This document shows, piece by piece, positions 1-10,900 of a stretch of DNA of 64,000 nucleotides. How positions within the stretch are numbered: position 1 is the stretch's first letter; each line of letters begins with the position of its first letter. The position numbers were made by a program, and so were the translations under genes. The DNA is from Siderastrea radians. Its lineage: Eukaryota; Cnidaria; Anthozoa; Scleractinia; Rhizangiidae. The stretch spans positions 36,223,036 through 36,287,035 of the forward strand of contig OZ024897.1 in assembly GCA_964017195.1 (NCBI GenBank), in the 5' to 3' direction. The notes under the pieces are model-generated. The model saw nothing but the letters and a program-made list of their open reading frames with translations. It ran no database searches and was not told the DNA's origin.

Positions 1-1506
1 TGGGCTTCAATTGCAGCTGTTCAAGGAGACGAAGATTTCCAAAGGTCTGTTAGCTGTGAGAAACATTTTGACTTCACTGTGGCACGACAGGAGAAGACCC
101 TTGTTGGTGAAGATGTTAAAAGTGAATTTAAGTTCCTCTGTGATTCACTTCAGAAGGCAGAAACTCCACTAGTTTTTCAGAAAGCCTCTGAGAGAATGGA
201 GGAGTTTATCCAGACACACAGCCATCTTCGTTCGTGGTGGAACTGGTGGTAGAAGCGGCAAAGTCATGTGTTTCGAGCATTCAAGCCTCTCCACAATGTT
301 CCCAAGACTAATCATGCAGAGATGGGACACTCCCGGTGGGTGAAGATTGGGGCAGTCAATCTTTCCTTAATCGACGCTTGCAGGGAGGATGTAGCAGAAA
401 GTGTCAAACTGGCTGCTGCTTTGCGAGCTTATGGTTCTGGGGCATTCAAAGGTGGCGAAGGTCCTGGCAGTGCTGAGCTACGAAAGCGAAGGTATGCTGA
501 GCAAAACAAGAGAGCAGACGCCTACATTGCCGAGCTGAATGAAGTGATGCAGGCCAATCCAGCTGTCATGACCAGCAGGGTAACTGATGGCTTCATTGAC
601 CCAACATCTTCCCACAGGCACGATCCCGTCAAGAAGGCAGACAACCGAAACAAAAGCAGAGGAGCACCATACAGAGCGCAGAGATCAAAGGCCTTCCTGA
701 GGTCCTTGGACATTGCCAAAAAGACCAAAAGTTCATTCACTCTGCAAAAGAAAGTTGTAACAAATGAGAAGATTGAGGTGGAGTTAAGGCACTTTACTGG
801 GAAGAATCAGAAGGTCACTATTTCCAGCTACCCAGAATGTTTAGATTGTGCGTACTGTACACGGCAAAATTTATGCTCTCATATTGTGTGGGTGTATCTC
901 AATGTTTGTAAGCTGCCGGAAGCCACTCCAATTCTGCAGCAGCGAGCTCTCACATCTGAAGAGGTAGCACAAGTGGTGTCCAGTGTCTCCACAACCCCCA
1001 CGAGCTTCAGATCTTCAGCTCCTTCAGGAGGTGCAGTACTTGACCCACAGCCTGGGTGCTCAGGCATGACCATGCCGAACCCCTCATCTTCAGCGTCATC
1101 AAGCGGCTCACAGAATTTGTGCTCTTTGTCCTCCAATCCACAGAGTTCCAAGTCCAGCAGTCATTCAGCGAAAGAAACCTGGGAGTTAATCCGGTATGAA
1201 GGTGTCCGGAAAGGAACACGTCCCCATTGCAGAAATCCTACCTGCAAGGTCGAAATCCATGATGGTGCACTTGTAATAGTTGCTCATGCGATGTGGTCAC
1301 CACCACATTTGAACTCAAAGGGGCAGAAATTTTACGTTCCTTCCAAATTTTATTTCTGTTTGAGTAGTGCATGCTGTAAACATCAGCCCTCTGGAAGTAA
1401 TCTGTTGCCCCCTGAAGAAATAACAATAAGTGAAGCCCTACTTCAGGATTTGAAATCACACGAGTATGAACAGCTTTCTTGTCTAGGACTGCCATTCATG
1501 TGGTAA
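1..1506 (+). pseudogene. MULE-type transposase C-terminal part, with in-frame TAG
   Basis: The reading frame runs from the window edge to TAA at 1504-1506 and is interrupted once, by TAG at 250-252; the frame is the same on both sides. The first 83 codons are the end of the catalytic region. The 418 codons after the stop include a SWIM-type zinc finger (ECLDCAYC, then CSH, about 840-890), a Ser/Pro-rich linker, and a C-terminal zinc-ribbon-like module with two Cys pairs (HCRNPTC and CLSSAC). SWIM fingers are commonly found with MULE transposases. The first usable start after the stop is a GTG at 268, which is unlikely for a eukaryotic gene, so I read this as one protein with a nonsense codon, a readthrough site, or an inactive gene. 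Copy B has the same TAG. A possible poly(A) signal AATAAA is at 2110. Confidence 0.8.
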
Positions 1507-3003
1507 TACAAGTTGTTTACCCTTCCACACCCAAGGGTGATTTTCAAAACAGGCAAATCGCTTTTGAATACAATAGTTTTATTTGAATGAACGTACATGT
1601 ACAGACTTAAGCTTTTCATCCAGAAGATAGCGCCGACTGACTCAAGGATTCACCCTGTGTGAAAAAGGTTTAAGGATAAAGAAGCTGCAGTTATGGTACA
1701 AAATTGCTAGTACCATTTTTTGTTGTTATTGTTACTGTTAACTTAGGTCTCCTTTAGATTTAGTGTCCTTGCTAAGCCAGATTGCCCCAGAAAATTGCCA
1801 AGAACTGTGTGTAATTATGTTGTAATACACCTGGCCAGGAACTGCCAAGAACATTGATGTGTTTACGTTGACTTAGTACCTGTACACAAGGACCAAGGGT
1901 ACCATTTCTACCCTGCAAATTCATGTTTGTTCCAGTTAAAACAAAAGCCATGTGCAAAAGGATGATTGGAATTAGAACAATTAGACAATTCATAGATTAA
2001 ATCAAATTTAGAATGTTGACAATAGCTTTTAACATATCAAATGTTGTGCATTTGTCAGTGAAAGTTATGTTTACTTCAAGAAATATATTTTTTTACGAGT
2101 TCCAGGTTGAATAAAATAAATTAAGTAGAGGTTTTATGTTTTTGTTGTGTCTCATTCCCACAAACCTTAACCCATGATTCTCAAGAGTGACCAACATCAA
2201 ATTTCTCCTCACAATATCAATTCTTGCTCAAGAGAAGAGGTTAATAAGAGGATAATACATGGTTGCGCAGAGATATGAAATTTATCTTCGAGTGTAGAGG
2301 TATCGATTTTGAACACGAGAAGATAAATTTCATTTATCCAAGCAACCATGTATTATTCTGTTTATTATATAAACCTACTAATAAAGATGTTTTTGACGAT
2401 TTTCCGAAGATTTCCGACCATTTTCCGAAGATTTTCAAAATGTTGTCCGAAGGTCGTACGAATGATTCTGAACATTTTCCGAAGTTTTCCGATAATTTCC
2501 GAAGATTGCCGAGGAAGATTCGAAGATGTTTCGACTTAATATCGATAAAATTTGGCTCATTGAGTATTGAAACACGGCAAAATCTCCTAGCTGATTGGTC
2601 AAAAATGATATCACACATGTGTGGATATCATTTTTATCCACACGTGTGATACCATTTTTCTCGATTTGCTACCACTCGCTATACCACTGCAGTTTATATA
2701 ATAATAAAGTGATCACCAAGGCAATTTTGCTAAATTTGACTTTAACCTACTAGCCCAAGTTAAAATTACGAGACAAACTCACCTATATATGATAACGAGT
2801 AGAAGAAACTCAACGGTAAATTACAAAAATGATGTTTCTTTCCTCGACCAAACGACCTGTAATGGCCGACTCAAATACTTCATGTACGCCACAACCAAAG
2901 TGTAACAACAAACCCTGAGACTGCGCAGTACGGACGGGAAAATTGATTTTACAAAGGTCACGTGACTACTTCAACTACGTTTATTAGGTAAACTTCCAAT
3001 TTT
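1507..3003. other. Non-coding 3' region of copy A
   Basis: No coding sequence is recognisable. A 40-bp-class inverted repeat (2251-2295 against 2317-2356, around ataatacatggttgc and its complement) and a nested palindromic cluster built on atcacacatgtgtgg (2605-2655) suggest a small foldback element at about 2245-2700. Short ORFs on both strands here are incidental. Confidence 0.6.
2251..2356. repeat. Inverted repeat, hairpin-forming
   Basis: The left arm ataatacatggttgc...aaatttatcttcgagtg is repeated in reverse complement as cacgagaagataaattt...gcaaccatgtattat with only a few mismatches and a loop of about 20 bp. The same hairpin is present at 44387-44492 in copy B. Confidence 0.8.
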
Positions 3004-3250
3004 TTAACCGGCCGTCGCCATGGCGACCGCCGGTTTATAAAATGGACACGGTTTTTGGTGAAAGCAAGTTGGCTTAACATACGAAGAAAGTGCTGTTAAG
3101 CTTGTGGTACGGGTACTCAAGAGCGGTACTGTCTTATATAAGACGCATGCGCATGTTAGTCTTCTGAATGTTACCTTCCTATGTTTTTGTCTTTTAATTT
3201 ACAGTATTTAAGATATGAACGGCGAAGGGTTGTTTAAGTTTGGGGTTTTT
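3004..3250. repeat. Direct repeat head unit 1 (TTAACCGGCC start)
   Basis: This starts with TTAA followed by a near-palindrome centred on GTCGCCATGGCGAC and recurs at 5841-6087. In copy B the two units lie at about 45141 and 47981. The unit ends at the TA where the CAGTACAGCCC element begins. Confidence 0.75.
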
Positions 3251-3254
3251 TGTA

Positions 3255-5060
3255 CAGTACAGCCCAAAAATAATGCACGCGCAAGAACTTCTTTTTGCGT
3301 CCGCAAGCCGAGAACTTCTTGCGGCTACTTCCAGGATGCCTGCCCTTGAATACTGCAAGCCGCAAGAACTTCTCTGCGTTTAGAAGTTAAAACCGCAAGA
3401 ACTTCTTTGTGGTAAGATAACTGGACCGCAAGTAAGCGCAAGAACTTCTTTGCGCTAACATCTTAAAAACCCGGAACCCGGAGAAGGTAAAAAAGAGACC
3501 ACTTTGTAGCGCAAGGCACGTTCGAAATTGGCTGCCTTTGTAACTTGCAATCAGTTGTTTATTTGGTCCCTTGTAAGTTTTTTTTTTGGTTTAGAATTTT
3601 TAACCCGATAAAGAGTTCACTAGGTTCTGAATTTGACACTGGTCACCTTCTATGTTATTTTTTAACGGCTAGGGAGAAACGAGACTCAAACGAAGCACGC
3701 GTATGTTATTGTTTATGTGTCCCGGAGTCCCAGACATGCGGTACGCTTAGCGGCCCGAAAGATTTCGCTCGATTTATTTCACTTAAATGAGGAACAATGG
3801 CAAAGCACAGTCCATCAGTCACATTATTAAAGTACCGACATTCACCTGTTCAGTGTTGCTGTACTTCCACCAACATATTAAACTCGGACAAATACTTTTA
3901 ATTAGTTGCGCTCACACGTGTGAGAAATGAGCATGGTCACTCAGATGAGAAGGAATAATACCCGAAGTCTTAATTGGAAAAACACATTATGTTTGTAAAA
4001 ATAGTTCCACTCATTACGCTGAAGTCGATATCACATTTTAAATCTTCGAAGTAAACCAAAAAAGTCTGAAGGAAACTAAAACTTCGCGATCCGAAAGAAA
4101 TTCGGCACGTCAATTCTAACCTGAGTAAACACAAATCTGCCGTATGCAAATTTGGTATGATTTGCTTGAATGACATTTTGTAACGCAATGCATGAGCAGT
4201 TCTCTAAGCCGTCAAGACAGCAATCCCCGGGCAGCAAGCTGTGTCGAAAGGCGAATGTGTAGTTGAAATCATATGTCTATGCTATTTCTTCGAGTATCCC
4301 TTTTTTGCTGGGAAATTAAACTGGTAAAGATGCGGGGATTCTTGACGGGTTCACCCGCCAGATGGCATGACCTCCTGCATGTGTAAGTCTTGTCTTGTCT
4401 TGCCTGTCAAAGAAGAGTTCGCGCAGTTTGCCACAATTATAGCTCTTGGACCTTTTTGTTTCTATTTCTTGGATGGAATAAAAAACTGAATTGAGTCAGT
4501 TCTGAGTTGAACCCGTATCACTGTATCTGAGACACGCTTAAAAAAATTGTTCATGTTTTGTCATGTGCCGGAGATCATGTTTACCGGGTGTTTATCTTGC
4601 AGTCGGAAAGCTGGCGGATATTCCATTTCGTGATGTGAATTTTCTTCGATACTTCGGTTGTTCGAACATTTGCTTCCTTGATTTTTTGATTAGCCTTGTG
4701 AACTTTCGCTTGACTTGGCGAATTGTCGCGCCAACACGGCGAAAAATCGCTCGAAAGCTCGGTGATATTTCAAAGAGAATAGAGCGCGAGATTCGCTCTC
4801 ATTACTTTTGCAATACCTCACACTAACACGAGCACTACATTAGTTTCTTCGGCTGGACCCTCAGTACTTCTTGCGCCTTCTTGCGGCTTGCAGTAACATT
4901 AGTAACTTCTTGCGGCTTCTTGCGGCTAGATTTTCAACTTCTTGCGTTTCGAATGTTCTTGCGCGGGTAAACTGCAAAAACCTAGCACTTTCACTTCTTG
5001 CGCGGGCTTGCGTGTTCTTGCGCCACTTCTTGCGCGTCCATTATTTTTTGGGCTGTACTG
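3255..5060. mobile_element. TIR element, CAGTACAGCCC ends, TA target duplication
   Basis: The left end CAGTACAGCCCAAAAATAAT is matched in reverse complement at the right end (ATTATTTTTTGGGCTGTACTG), and TA flanks both sides (3253-3254 and 5061-5062). Both subterminal regions are packed with copies of the palindromic-type motif CGCAAGAA / TTCTTGCG, more than ten in all, in opposite dominant orientation in the two arms, as expected of transposase-binding arrays. No transposase ORF is visible, so it is non-autonomous. The middle (3660-4581) is a copy of the neighbouring 6103-7024. The same element is at about 45391-47198 in copy B. Confidence 0.8.
3660..4581. repeat. Internal copy of the 6103-7024 segment
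   Basis: About 920 bp align without large gaps to 6103-7024, with scattered substitutions (about 97% identity by eye). Both edges are sharp: upstream of the shared ttttttaacggctaggg and downstream of ggagatcatgtt the two sequences are unrelated. No gene is recognised in it. Confidence 0.8.
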
Positions 5061-5062
5061 TA

Positions 5063-5840
5063 TTTGTCTTGCATAACGCATGCGCAATTGAGTAAAGCAG
5101 CTAATAGGATTGAATGCGAAATTGGCTGTGTTGTCTGATCTAGTTAGCGGTTATGGTGAAAAATTTTTTAGCGCAGGAGTTTTTTTATTGGGATTGACAT
5201 TTTGAGGGGTGTAAAAATGTGGGAGTCAGAAGGATTTGTGAATGTCAGGAGCATATCACGTTTCTGTGAATGTGATTTGCTTTGAAAGTTGCGTTTTGTA
5301 TAGGAGCGGCGTAATATTGTGCTGCGTGAGAGGCAGTTTCCCTTGGCGTTTTATGGGGGGGGGGTGGTTTGCGAAGTGGATTGTAAGGTTTCTGATTGGC
5401 TAACTTGTATTTCGCAGCGGACAAAAAGGACAGTTGCGTTTTGCCGGCGTGGGCTAGGAAGAGAAGGAATTGGTACTAGTATGATGATGCAGTATTGGTT
5501 GATTGCACCATCAGTACATGATAGTTCTTGTGAACGGAGAGAAATGAGTGTTTATTTGAGGCGAGAAGTTGATACGAAGGAATCTTCATTAATAAGGAGA
5601 TTAATTAATAAGGCGGGTGTTACGAGTCTTTTTGCATTGAAAGAACGAAAATATCTGAATATTATCGACGGATTTGTGTGGTTTGCGTGTGGTGTTCGCT
5701 AAAGGCTACGAGCAGTCTCACTTTCCGTTCAGAGATAGATAGTGAAGGAAAAGAAAAAAAGGGGAGTGAGCGCGAAATCGATTGCGGCTCGACAGGCGCG
5801 TTAGCTTTCAAAGACGTGGGCGACTTTCGTCCCCGCTCGC
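5063..5840. other. Non-coding DNA with one unassigned ORF
   Basis: A plus-strand open frame at 5319-5702 (127 codons, non-ATG start) resembles no family I know and lies inside repeat DNA. I do not call it a gene. Nothing else is recognisable. Confidence 0.4.
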
Positions 5841-7187
5841 TGTTAACCGGCCGTCGCCATGGCGACCGCCGGTTTATAAAATGGACACGGTTTTTGGCGA
5901 AAGCAAGTTGGCTTAACATACGAAGAAAGTGCTGTAAAGCTTGTGGTACGGGTACTCAAGAGCGGTACTGTCTTATATAAGACGCATGCGCATATAAGTC
6001 TTGTGAATGTTACCTTCGTATGTTTTTGTCGTTTAATTTACAGTATTTAAATATGAACGGCGAAGGGTTGTTAAGATTGGGTTTTTTTGTATTTGTTTTG
6101 TTTTTTAACGGCTAGGGAGAAACGAGACTCAAACGAAGCACGCGTATGTTATTGTTTATGTGTCCCGGAGTCCCAGACATGCGGTACGCTTAGCGGCGCG
6201 AAAGATTTCGCTCGATTTATTTCACTTAAATGAGGAACAATGGCAAAGCACAGTCCATCAGTCACATTATTAAAGAACCGACATTCACCTGTTCTGTGTT
6301 GCTGTACTTCCACCAACATATTAAACTCGGACAAATACTTTTAATTAGTTGCGCTCACACGTGTGAGAAATGAACATGGTCACTCAGATGAGAAGAAATA
6401 ATACCCGAAGTCTTAATTGGAAAAACGCATTATGTTTGTAAAAATAGTTCCACTCATTACGCTGAAGTCGATATCACATTTTAAATCTTCGAAGTAAACC
6501 AAAAAAGTCTGAAGAAAACTAAAACTTCGCGATCCGAAAGAAATTCGGCACGTCAATTCTAACCTGAGTAAACACAAATCTGCCGTATGCAAATTTGGTA
6601 TGATTTGCTTGAATGACATTTTGTAACGCAATGCATGAGCAGTTCTCTAAGCCGTCAAGACAGCAAGCCCTGGGCAGCAAGCTGTGTCGAAAGGCGAATG
6701 TGTAGTTGAAATCATATGTCTATGCTATTTCTTCGAGTATCCCTTTTTTGCTGGGAAATTAAACTGGTAAAGATGCAGGGATTCTTGATGACTTCACCCA
6801 CGCGATGGCATGACCTCCTGCATGTGTAAGTCTTGTCTTGTCTTGCCTGTCAAAGAAGAGTTCGCGCAGTTTGCCACAATTATAGCTCTTGGACCTTTTT
6901 GTTTCTATTTCTTGGATGGAATAAAAAACTGAATTGAGTCAGTTCTGAGTTGAACCCGTATCACTGTATCTGAGACACGCTTAAAAAAATTGTTCATGTT
7001 TTGTCATGTGCCGGAGATCATGTTAAGCTGAGTCATCAGAGTTTAAACATTACGTCATCCAGTACCGCTATAGTCAAAATATTGTGTCACACAATCACAC
7101 TTTTCGTCACGCCGGTTCGTAAAAAGAGAGGATCGCGCTAACATTTGTGAAACCTAGGGGTGGGGAGGGTCAGAATGGCCGGTTAAA
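5841..7187. mobile_element. TTAA-flanked element, TTAACCGGCC...GGCCGGTTAA
   Basis: The left end TTAACCGGCCGTCGCC and right end GGCCGGTTAA are inverted repeats of about 10 bp that include a TTAA at each side. TTAA targets are typical of piggyBac-like and Kolobok-like elements. It contains head unit 2 (5841-6087) and the 6103-7024 segment. No transposase is seen, so the class is an inference. Confidence 0.5.
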
Positions 7188-7242
7188 ATGCCCAATGGGC
7201 TTTCTTGTTTTTTAAAAAATGAAAATTAAAAAAAATGAGAAT

Positions 7243-7300
7243 TAGACTCATTGACTCATTGACTCATGACTCATGACTCATTGACTCATGCGACTCATAG
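7243..7300. promoter_or_regulatory. Terminal TGACTCA array of copy A
   Basis: Six or so closely spaced GACTCAT / TGACTCA units lie 15-70 bp from the transposon end. TGA(G/C)TCA is the AP-1 (bZIP) consensus. The same array in inverted orientation is at the left end of copy B (37486-37535). It could be a transposase-binding array, an AP-1 responsive element, or both. Confidence 0.65.
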
Positions 7301-7460
7301 ATACTTCTCTCTCATTTCTTGACCTGAGAGCAAAGAATTAGCTTTTTACTTTTTCTAAGAAAAAAAATGAATGATTTCGTTTGTTCTCTGTTTGAATGAA
7401 AGCAAATTTAAAGAAATCAAACAACCTTTAGCTTCCCTGTTGTCTTATTCACTTTTAAGT

Positions 7461-7762
7461 GAAATTATGAATACCGTATATGAAATTCATATATTTGAAC
7501 TGCGGAATGAAGAAATAAATGTAAAGATTATCCTCGCAGTTATTAACGCAACTTATGCAGTTGCGAAAAGAAAGCCTGAAAAAATTGGTTAGAGCGCTGC
7601 ACCGGTATCACAGAGGTCAGGGTTCGAATCCCAGCAAGCCTGATTTTTTCAGGCTTTCTTTCCGCAACTGCATAAGTTGCGTTAATAACTGCGAGGATCA
7701 TCTTTACATTTATTTCTTCATTCTGCAGTTCAAATATATGAATTTCATATATTCATAATTTC
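7461..7762. repeat. Snap-back SINE: tRNA-like core between inverted tails
   Basis: Arms 7461-7584 and 7643-7762 are near-perfect reverse complements (about 115 bp). The roughly 58-bp loop holds the 3' two thirds of a tRNA-like sequence, including a good B box (ggttcgaatcc). The right arm is the normal SINE tail seen at 7890-7962; the left arm is an inverted copy of that tail replacing the 5' part of the tRNA head. Confidence 0.85.
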
Positions 7763-7816
7763 ATCTCCATCTTTCCCGGGTATATTACGAACCAATTTAA
7801 TGACCAGCTCCCAGTT

Positions 7817-7962
7817 GGCTTGCTAGATTAATTGGTTAGAGCGCTGCACTGGTATCGCAGAGGTCAGGGTTCGAATCCCAGCAAGCCTGATTTTTAAAGG
7901 CTTTCTTTTCGCAACTGCATAAGTTGCGTTAATAACTGCGAGGATCATCTTTACATTTATTT
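7817..7962 (+). repeat. tRNA-derived SINE, full head plus tail
   Basis: The head can fold as a tRNA: acceptor GGCTTGC pairs with GCAAGCC, there is an A-box-like TTAATTGGTTAGAGC, the anticodon loop is CTGGTAT (GGT, Thr-like), and the B box is GGTTCGAATCC. The anticodon stem has a mismatch and the head runs straight into the tail tttttaaaggctttctttt...ataactgcgaggatca, so this is a SINE rather than a functional tRNA gene. Confidence 0.8.
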
Positions 7963-8524
7963 CACTTTTAAGTTTTAAGCAAAAGTAATACTGCTAATTC
8001 CACAAGTTTAATTAACCTCTCAGTTCAAGAAATAAACACAGAACTAACAGGCTGCATGCCAACAGTTCAGTTGGTTCTACTTAAAATTGTCACTTACGCC
8101 ATTTTTACACCAAACCCTTCAATTATAGCACATGGCGCAGCAGCGGTAGTAGTCTTATTGCAACTTGCAGCTGAAAATGGAAGGCAAAAACAGATACTGG
8201 GTTTGTATGGCTCATGGAAAATCAAGGCTCACACTATCAAAATCACCAGAGTGGTAAAAATGCCATTGGGAATTTGAACTGGCAGTGGCTAAATTCAATA
8301 TCTTGTGATTGCAATGAGAAGCACCACGAGTAGTAAACAAGCCCTGCACCATGTGCTTCCATTCCTTTTGAAGTCGCTTCCATTGTTTCGAAAGAAAAAC
8401 AACGAAAACTTGGATCCGGATTTCCAATTGGAAGTGCATTTCAATGCTGGTGGGGTTCAGCCGGTACAAAAACTTTTTCTTAACCAAAGTGTTCTTACAA
8501 AAGCATAGTTAATGTTTACATGTA

Positions 8525-8948
8525 ACAGGTGAAGACATGACAGTGCTGTCAGAATCGCCGAACATTTACACTCCAGCGATTTCACCTTTGCAGGATGCAC
8601 AGCCAGTTCAGGCCAAAATGTCTTTCTAAAAATGTTGTTGATGATTTGTCCTCACAATTCTTCCATCGCGCTTTTCCCCTATGATACTACCATTTTCGTT
8701 CAACCCTGAAGCGTGACGAATTTTTCACGCATCAAAAGTTGAGAAAATTGGCCCAATTTTTTTCAAGTTTCAACCCATTTCCATCCTTGCCATCCGTAGC
8801 AACAGGCGGCAGGAAACGGTTTCAGTGCCGTAAGATAGTCTTTAATAATTACAAAGCTAGACCATTATTTTTGGAATTGAATTGATATGAAGACATTTTT
8901 TAGCTTGTTGAAAAGACACTAAAATAGTGTGACATAGCCCCTTTAAAT
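8525..8948. repeat. MITE-like repeat ending GTGACATAGCCCC
   Basis: The right end tgtgacatagccccttta is the complement of the start of the 16464 element (taaaggggctctgtcac). Both loci share the internal string ccatttccatcc in similar context, so they are diverged members of one family. The left boundary is uncertain. Confidence 0.5.
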
Positions 8949-9001
8949 ATTAAGTAAATAAATAAAATAATAATGATATTTTTTGCTGGATTGTTTTTGA
9001 G

Positions 9002-9114
9002 GAGCCTGAGTGGTTCACATTTGGTCCATCAAGTCAGTTTGAGACCATGGAGCTGATGACTTTGCCAGAAAGAAAATTTCAGCAGATAAGAGCAAACCTG
9101 CCAAGGCAGCTGAG
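9002..9114 (+). pseudogene. EIF4ENIF1: Relic exon resembling eIF4E-transporter (4E-T)
   Basis: After a plausible acceptor (ttgtttttgag) the frame reads EPEWFTFGPSSQFETMEL, which resembles the conserved 4E-T segment (PEWF, G-P-x-S-Q, ET-x-EL). The sequence after that point reads more naturally in the next frame (DDFARKKISADKSKPAKAAE) up to a good donor, gtaaac at 9115, which suggests a small deletion or frameshift. 4E-T is an eIF4E-binding nucleocytoplasmic shuttling protein. No neighbouring 4E-T exons were found within several kb, so a relic or translocated exon is more likely than a live gene. Recognition is from motif memory only. Confidence 0.45.
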
Positions 9115-10900
9115 GTAAACACTAAAATTGGTTTCTACATTTAAATTTGATCACACTTTGGGGTCATAGAAGGAGAGACTGCAAATAATTTGAAAGCACC
9201 TGTCTGGCTGAGAGACAAATACCTTCTACTCATTGGTACTCAAGCATTTGTCCGGAGATTATGTCTGATTGTAGTTACATGTAGGATTTCTTCAGACGTG
9301 GACAACTTAATGGTTTGACAATCGTCCAGTGGCCATTGATAATTACTGTTTGTTGCAGCTCTGGTGAAAGCCACATTCAAGAAATTCTGAAAACCAGTAA
9401 AGCTTGTTTTATTAAGAGTTGAGTACAGGGGTTGGCTGCCTCACGTGGAAGCCCCAGATAAATGACTAGGGTTTGGTTGCATAAAACAGCCATGAGCTTA
9501 ATGGAGATTTTATGCCACTGTTTCATGTGTTTCAGGGATCTGCCCGCGCTCCATTTGTGTTAATTGTGGTTGTTATTTGGCCTTCTGCAGCTCAGTGAAC
9601 ACTCTAGTAAAGTGCAGAAGAAAATCCCCTGGTGAGCAGGGAGCAACTAAAAGGTTCAATAAGACCTCTACTTAGGAGACGGGTGCTTTATGCAGACAGG
9701 GCCAGGCACCCAAGCTGTTTGTTGGTAATGCAGGTGTTTAAGGAGCCTTGTCATGTGGTTTCTGTGTTTTTGGGTCAAAATGGTACTGAAATTAAAATAA
9801 TAATTAATAGTAATAATAATTTATGAGTTTGTTACAGTGCATTTTCTATGATGAAATGATCAAATGCACTTTACAATAAAAAAAATTAATAAAACAGAAT
9901 AGAAAATAACAGAAATAAGAATAAGTAAAAACATCGTGAATTGATTAGGAAAGGCTTACTGAAAAGAATCGAAAGTTCTCGCATTCTTGACGGTAGTTGC
10001 TAAATAGTTCCATAATCTTGTGGCCGCCATAGTAAACGATTGGTCTTCCAGTGTTCGATATGACCTACATACAGGAGTGCTTAACAAGTGGGTATGTTAG
10101 GTCCATCTTGCCTGTTATACTACTGGAGTTCATTTGCAATCCAGTTTCCTATGTTACGAAGCATCTGCCATGTTGGTGTCCCTCTTTGGGGCACCAATAT
10201 GGCGACCATCAAAGTCAGTACAAGAAATGAGGCAGCTAATGAAATTAACATTCCTTGTTTCTCTTTACAGTTAGGGAGATGACATTTTTACGTTATTATG
10301 ATACTTGAAAATTGAAAAGTAAAGTAAAAATACCGGTTTTGTGACATTTTGAGAATTCCTGTGTTTCGAGCTGCCACGAATTGGATCAAATTTCAAAGTG
10401 CTTTGTTTGTAAATGAAGTAATGAATTGACATAAAACTTTACTTGAAGATTTATCTCACCAGTCTAAGTTCACTATAATGAAAGAGCAGCTTTGTTGTTG
10501 CCTTAGTTTACATTTTAGACTTTTGATGACGTCACAGAAAAACCTGCAGCAATTGCCCATTCCCCTTGGCCATGGGATAGATGATGGAGAGAATTCTCTT
10601 CTAATGCCCAGGGAGGAGATTGGTTTTGTTGAAATTCCCTGATCCATTAAACCAGTAGAGGCTTAGGCTGCAGCATATATGTAGACCCTGCAAGAGCACT
10701 ACCTTGCCTTTCAGGGGGGAAGTTAGTATGCAACAGAAACAATGAAACATTCTTTATGGCACGAAGAGTACTTTTCTTGGCTCCAGTGTTTTGTTTCATA
10801 CAATCATTACAACAAATGTGCAGGGAGCCAGCATTTCTGCCACTGCTTACATGTACTTCAGATTAGACTACCTTGCCCTTCCTGCCTTCTACTCCTGTTA
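9115..10900. other. Intergenic or intronic DNA, no gene seen
   Basis: AT-rich sequence with only short incidental ORFs. A stretch at 9830-10080 (aaatgcactttacaataaa and following) looks like interspersed repeat DNA, but I cannot assign it. Confidence 0.4.

Larger units (their letters stand above)
1..7313 (+). mobile_element. MULE-like DNA transposon, copy A (3' part)
   Basis: This interval matches 40834-49451 (copy B) almost base for base. By eye I found about five substitutions and one 2-bp poly-T length change, apart from a 1.3-kb insertion present only in copy B. Both copies end at the same base, after the string atacttctctctc, and then run into unrelated flanks, so the right terminus is fixed by comparison. 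The left end lies outside the window; from copy B it should be about 3.4 kb upstream. If copy A made a 9-bp target duplication like copy B, its right-hand copy is atttcttga at 7314-7322. Contents: the 3' part of a transposase gene, about 5.8 kb of non-coding DNA holding nested smaller elements, and a terminal array of TGACTCA motifs. Confidence 0.9.

Noticed and set aside
5319..5702. 127-codon ORF in copy A (also at 47457 in copy B)
   Set aside because: Non-ATG start, no domain, inside repeat DNA; identical in both copies only because the copies are recent.
1..7313. Copy A as an assembly duplicate of copy B
   Set aside because: Different flanks immediately after the shared terminus, a 9-bp duplication at copy B and a private insertion in copy B support two real insertions.
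7817..7889. Functional tRNA-Thr gene
   Set aside because: Anticodon stem mismatch and direct continuation into a SINE tail also found at 7643-7762.
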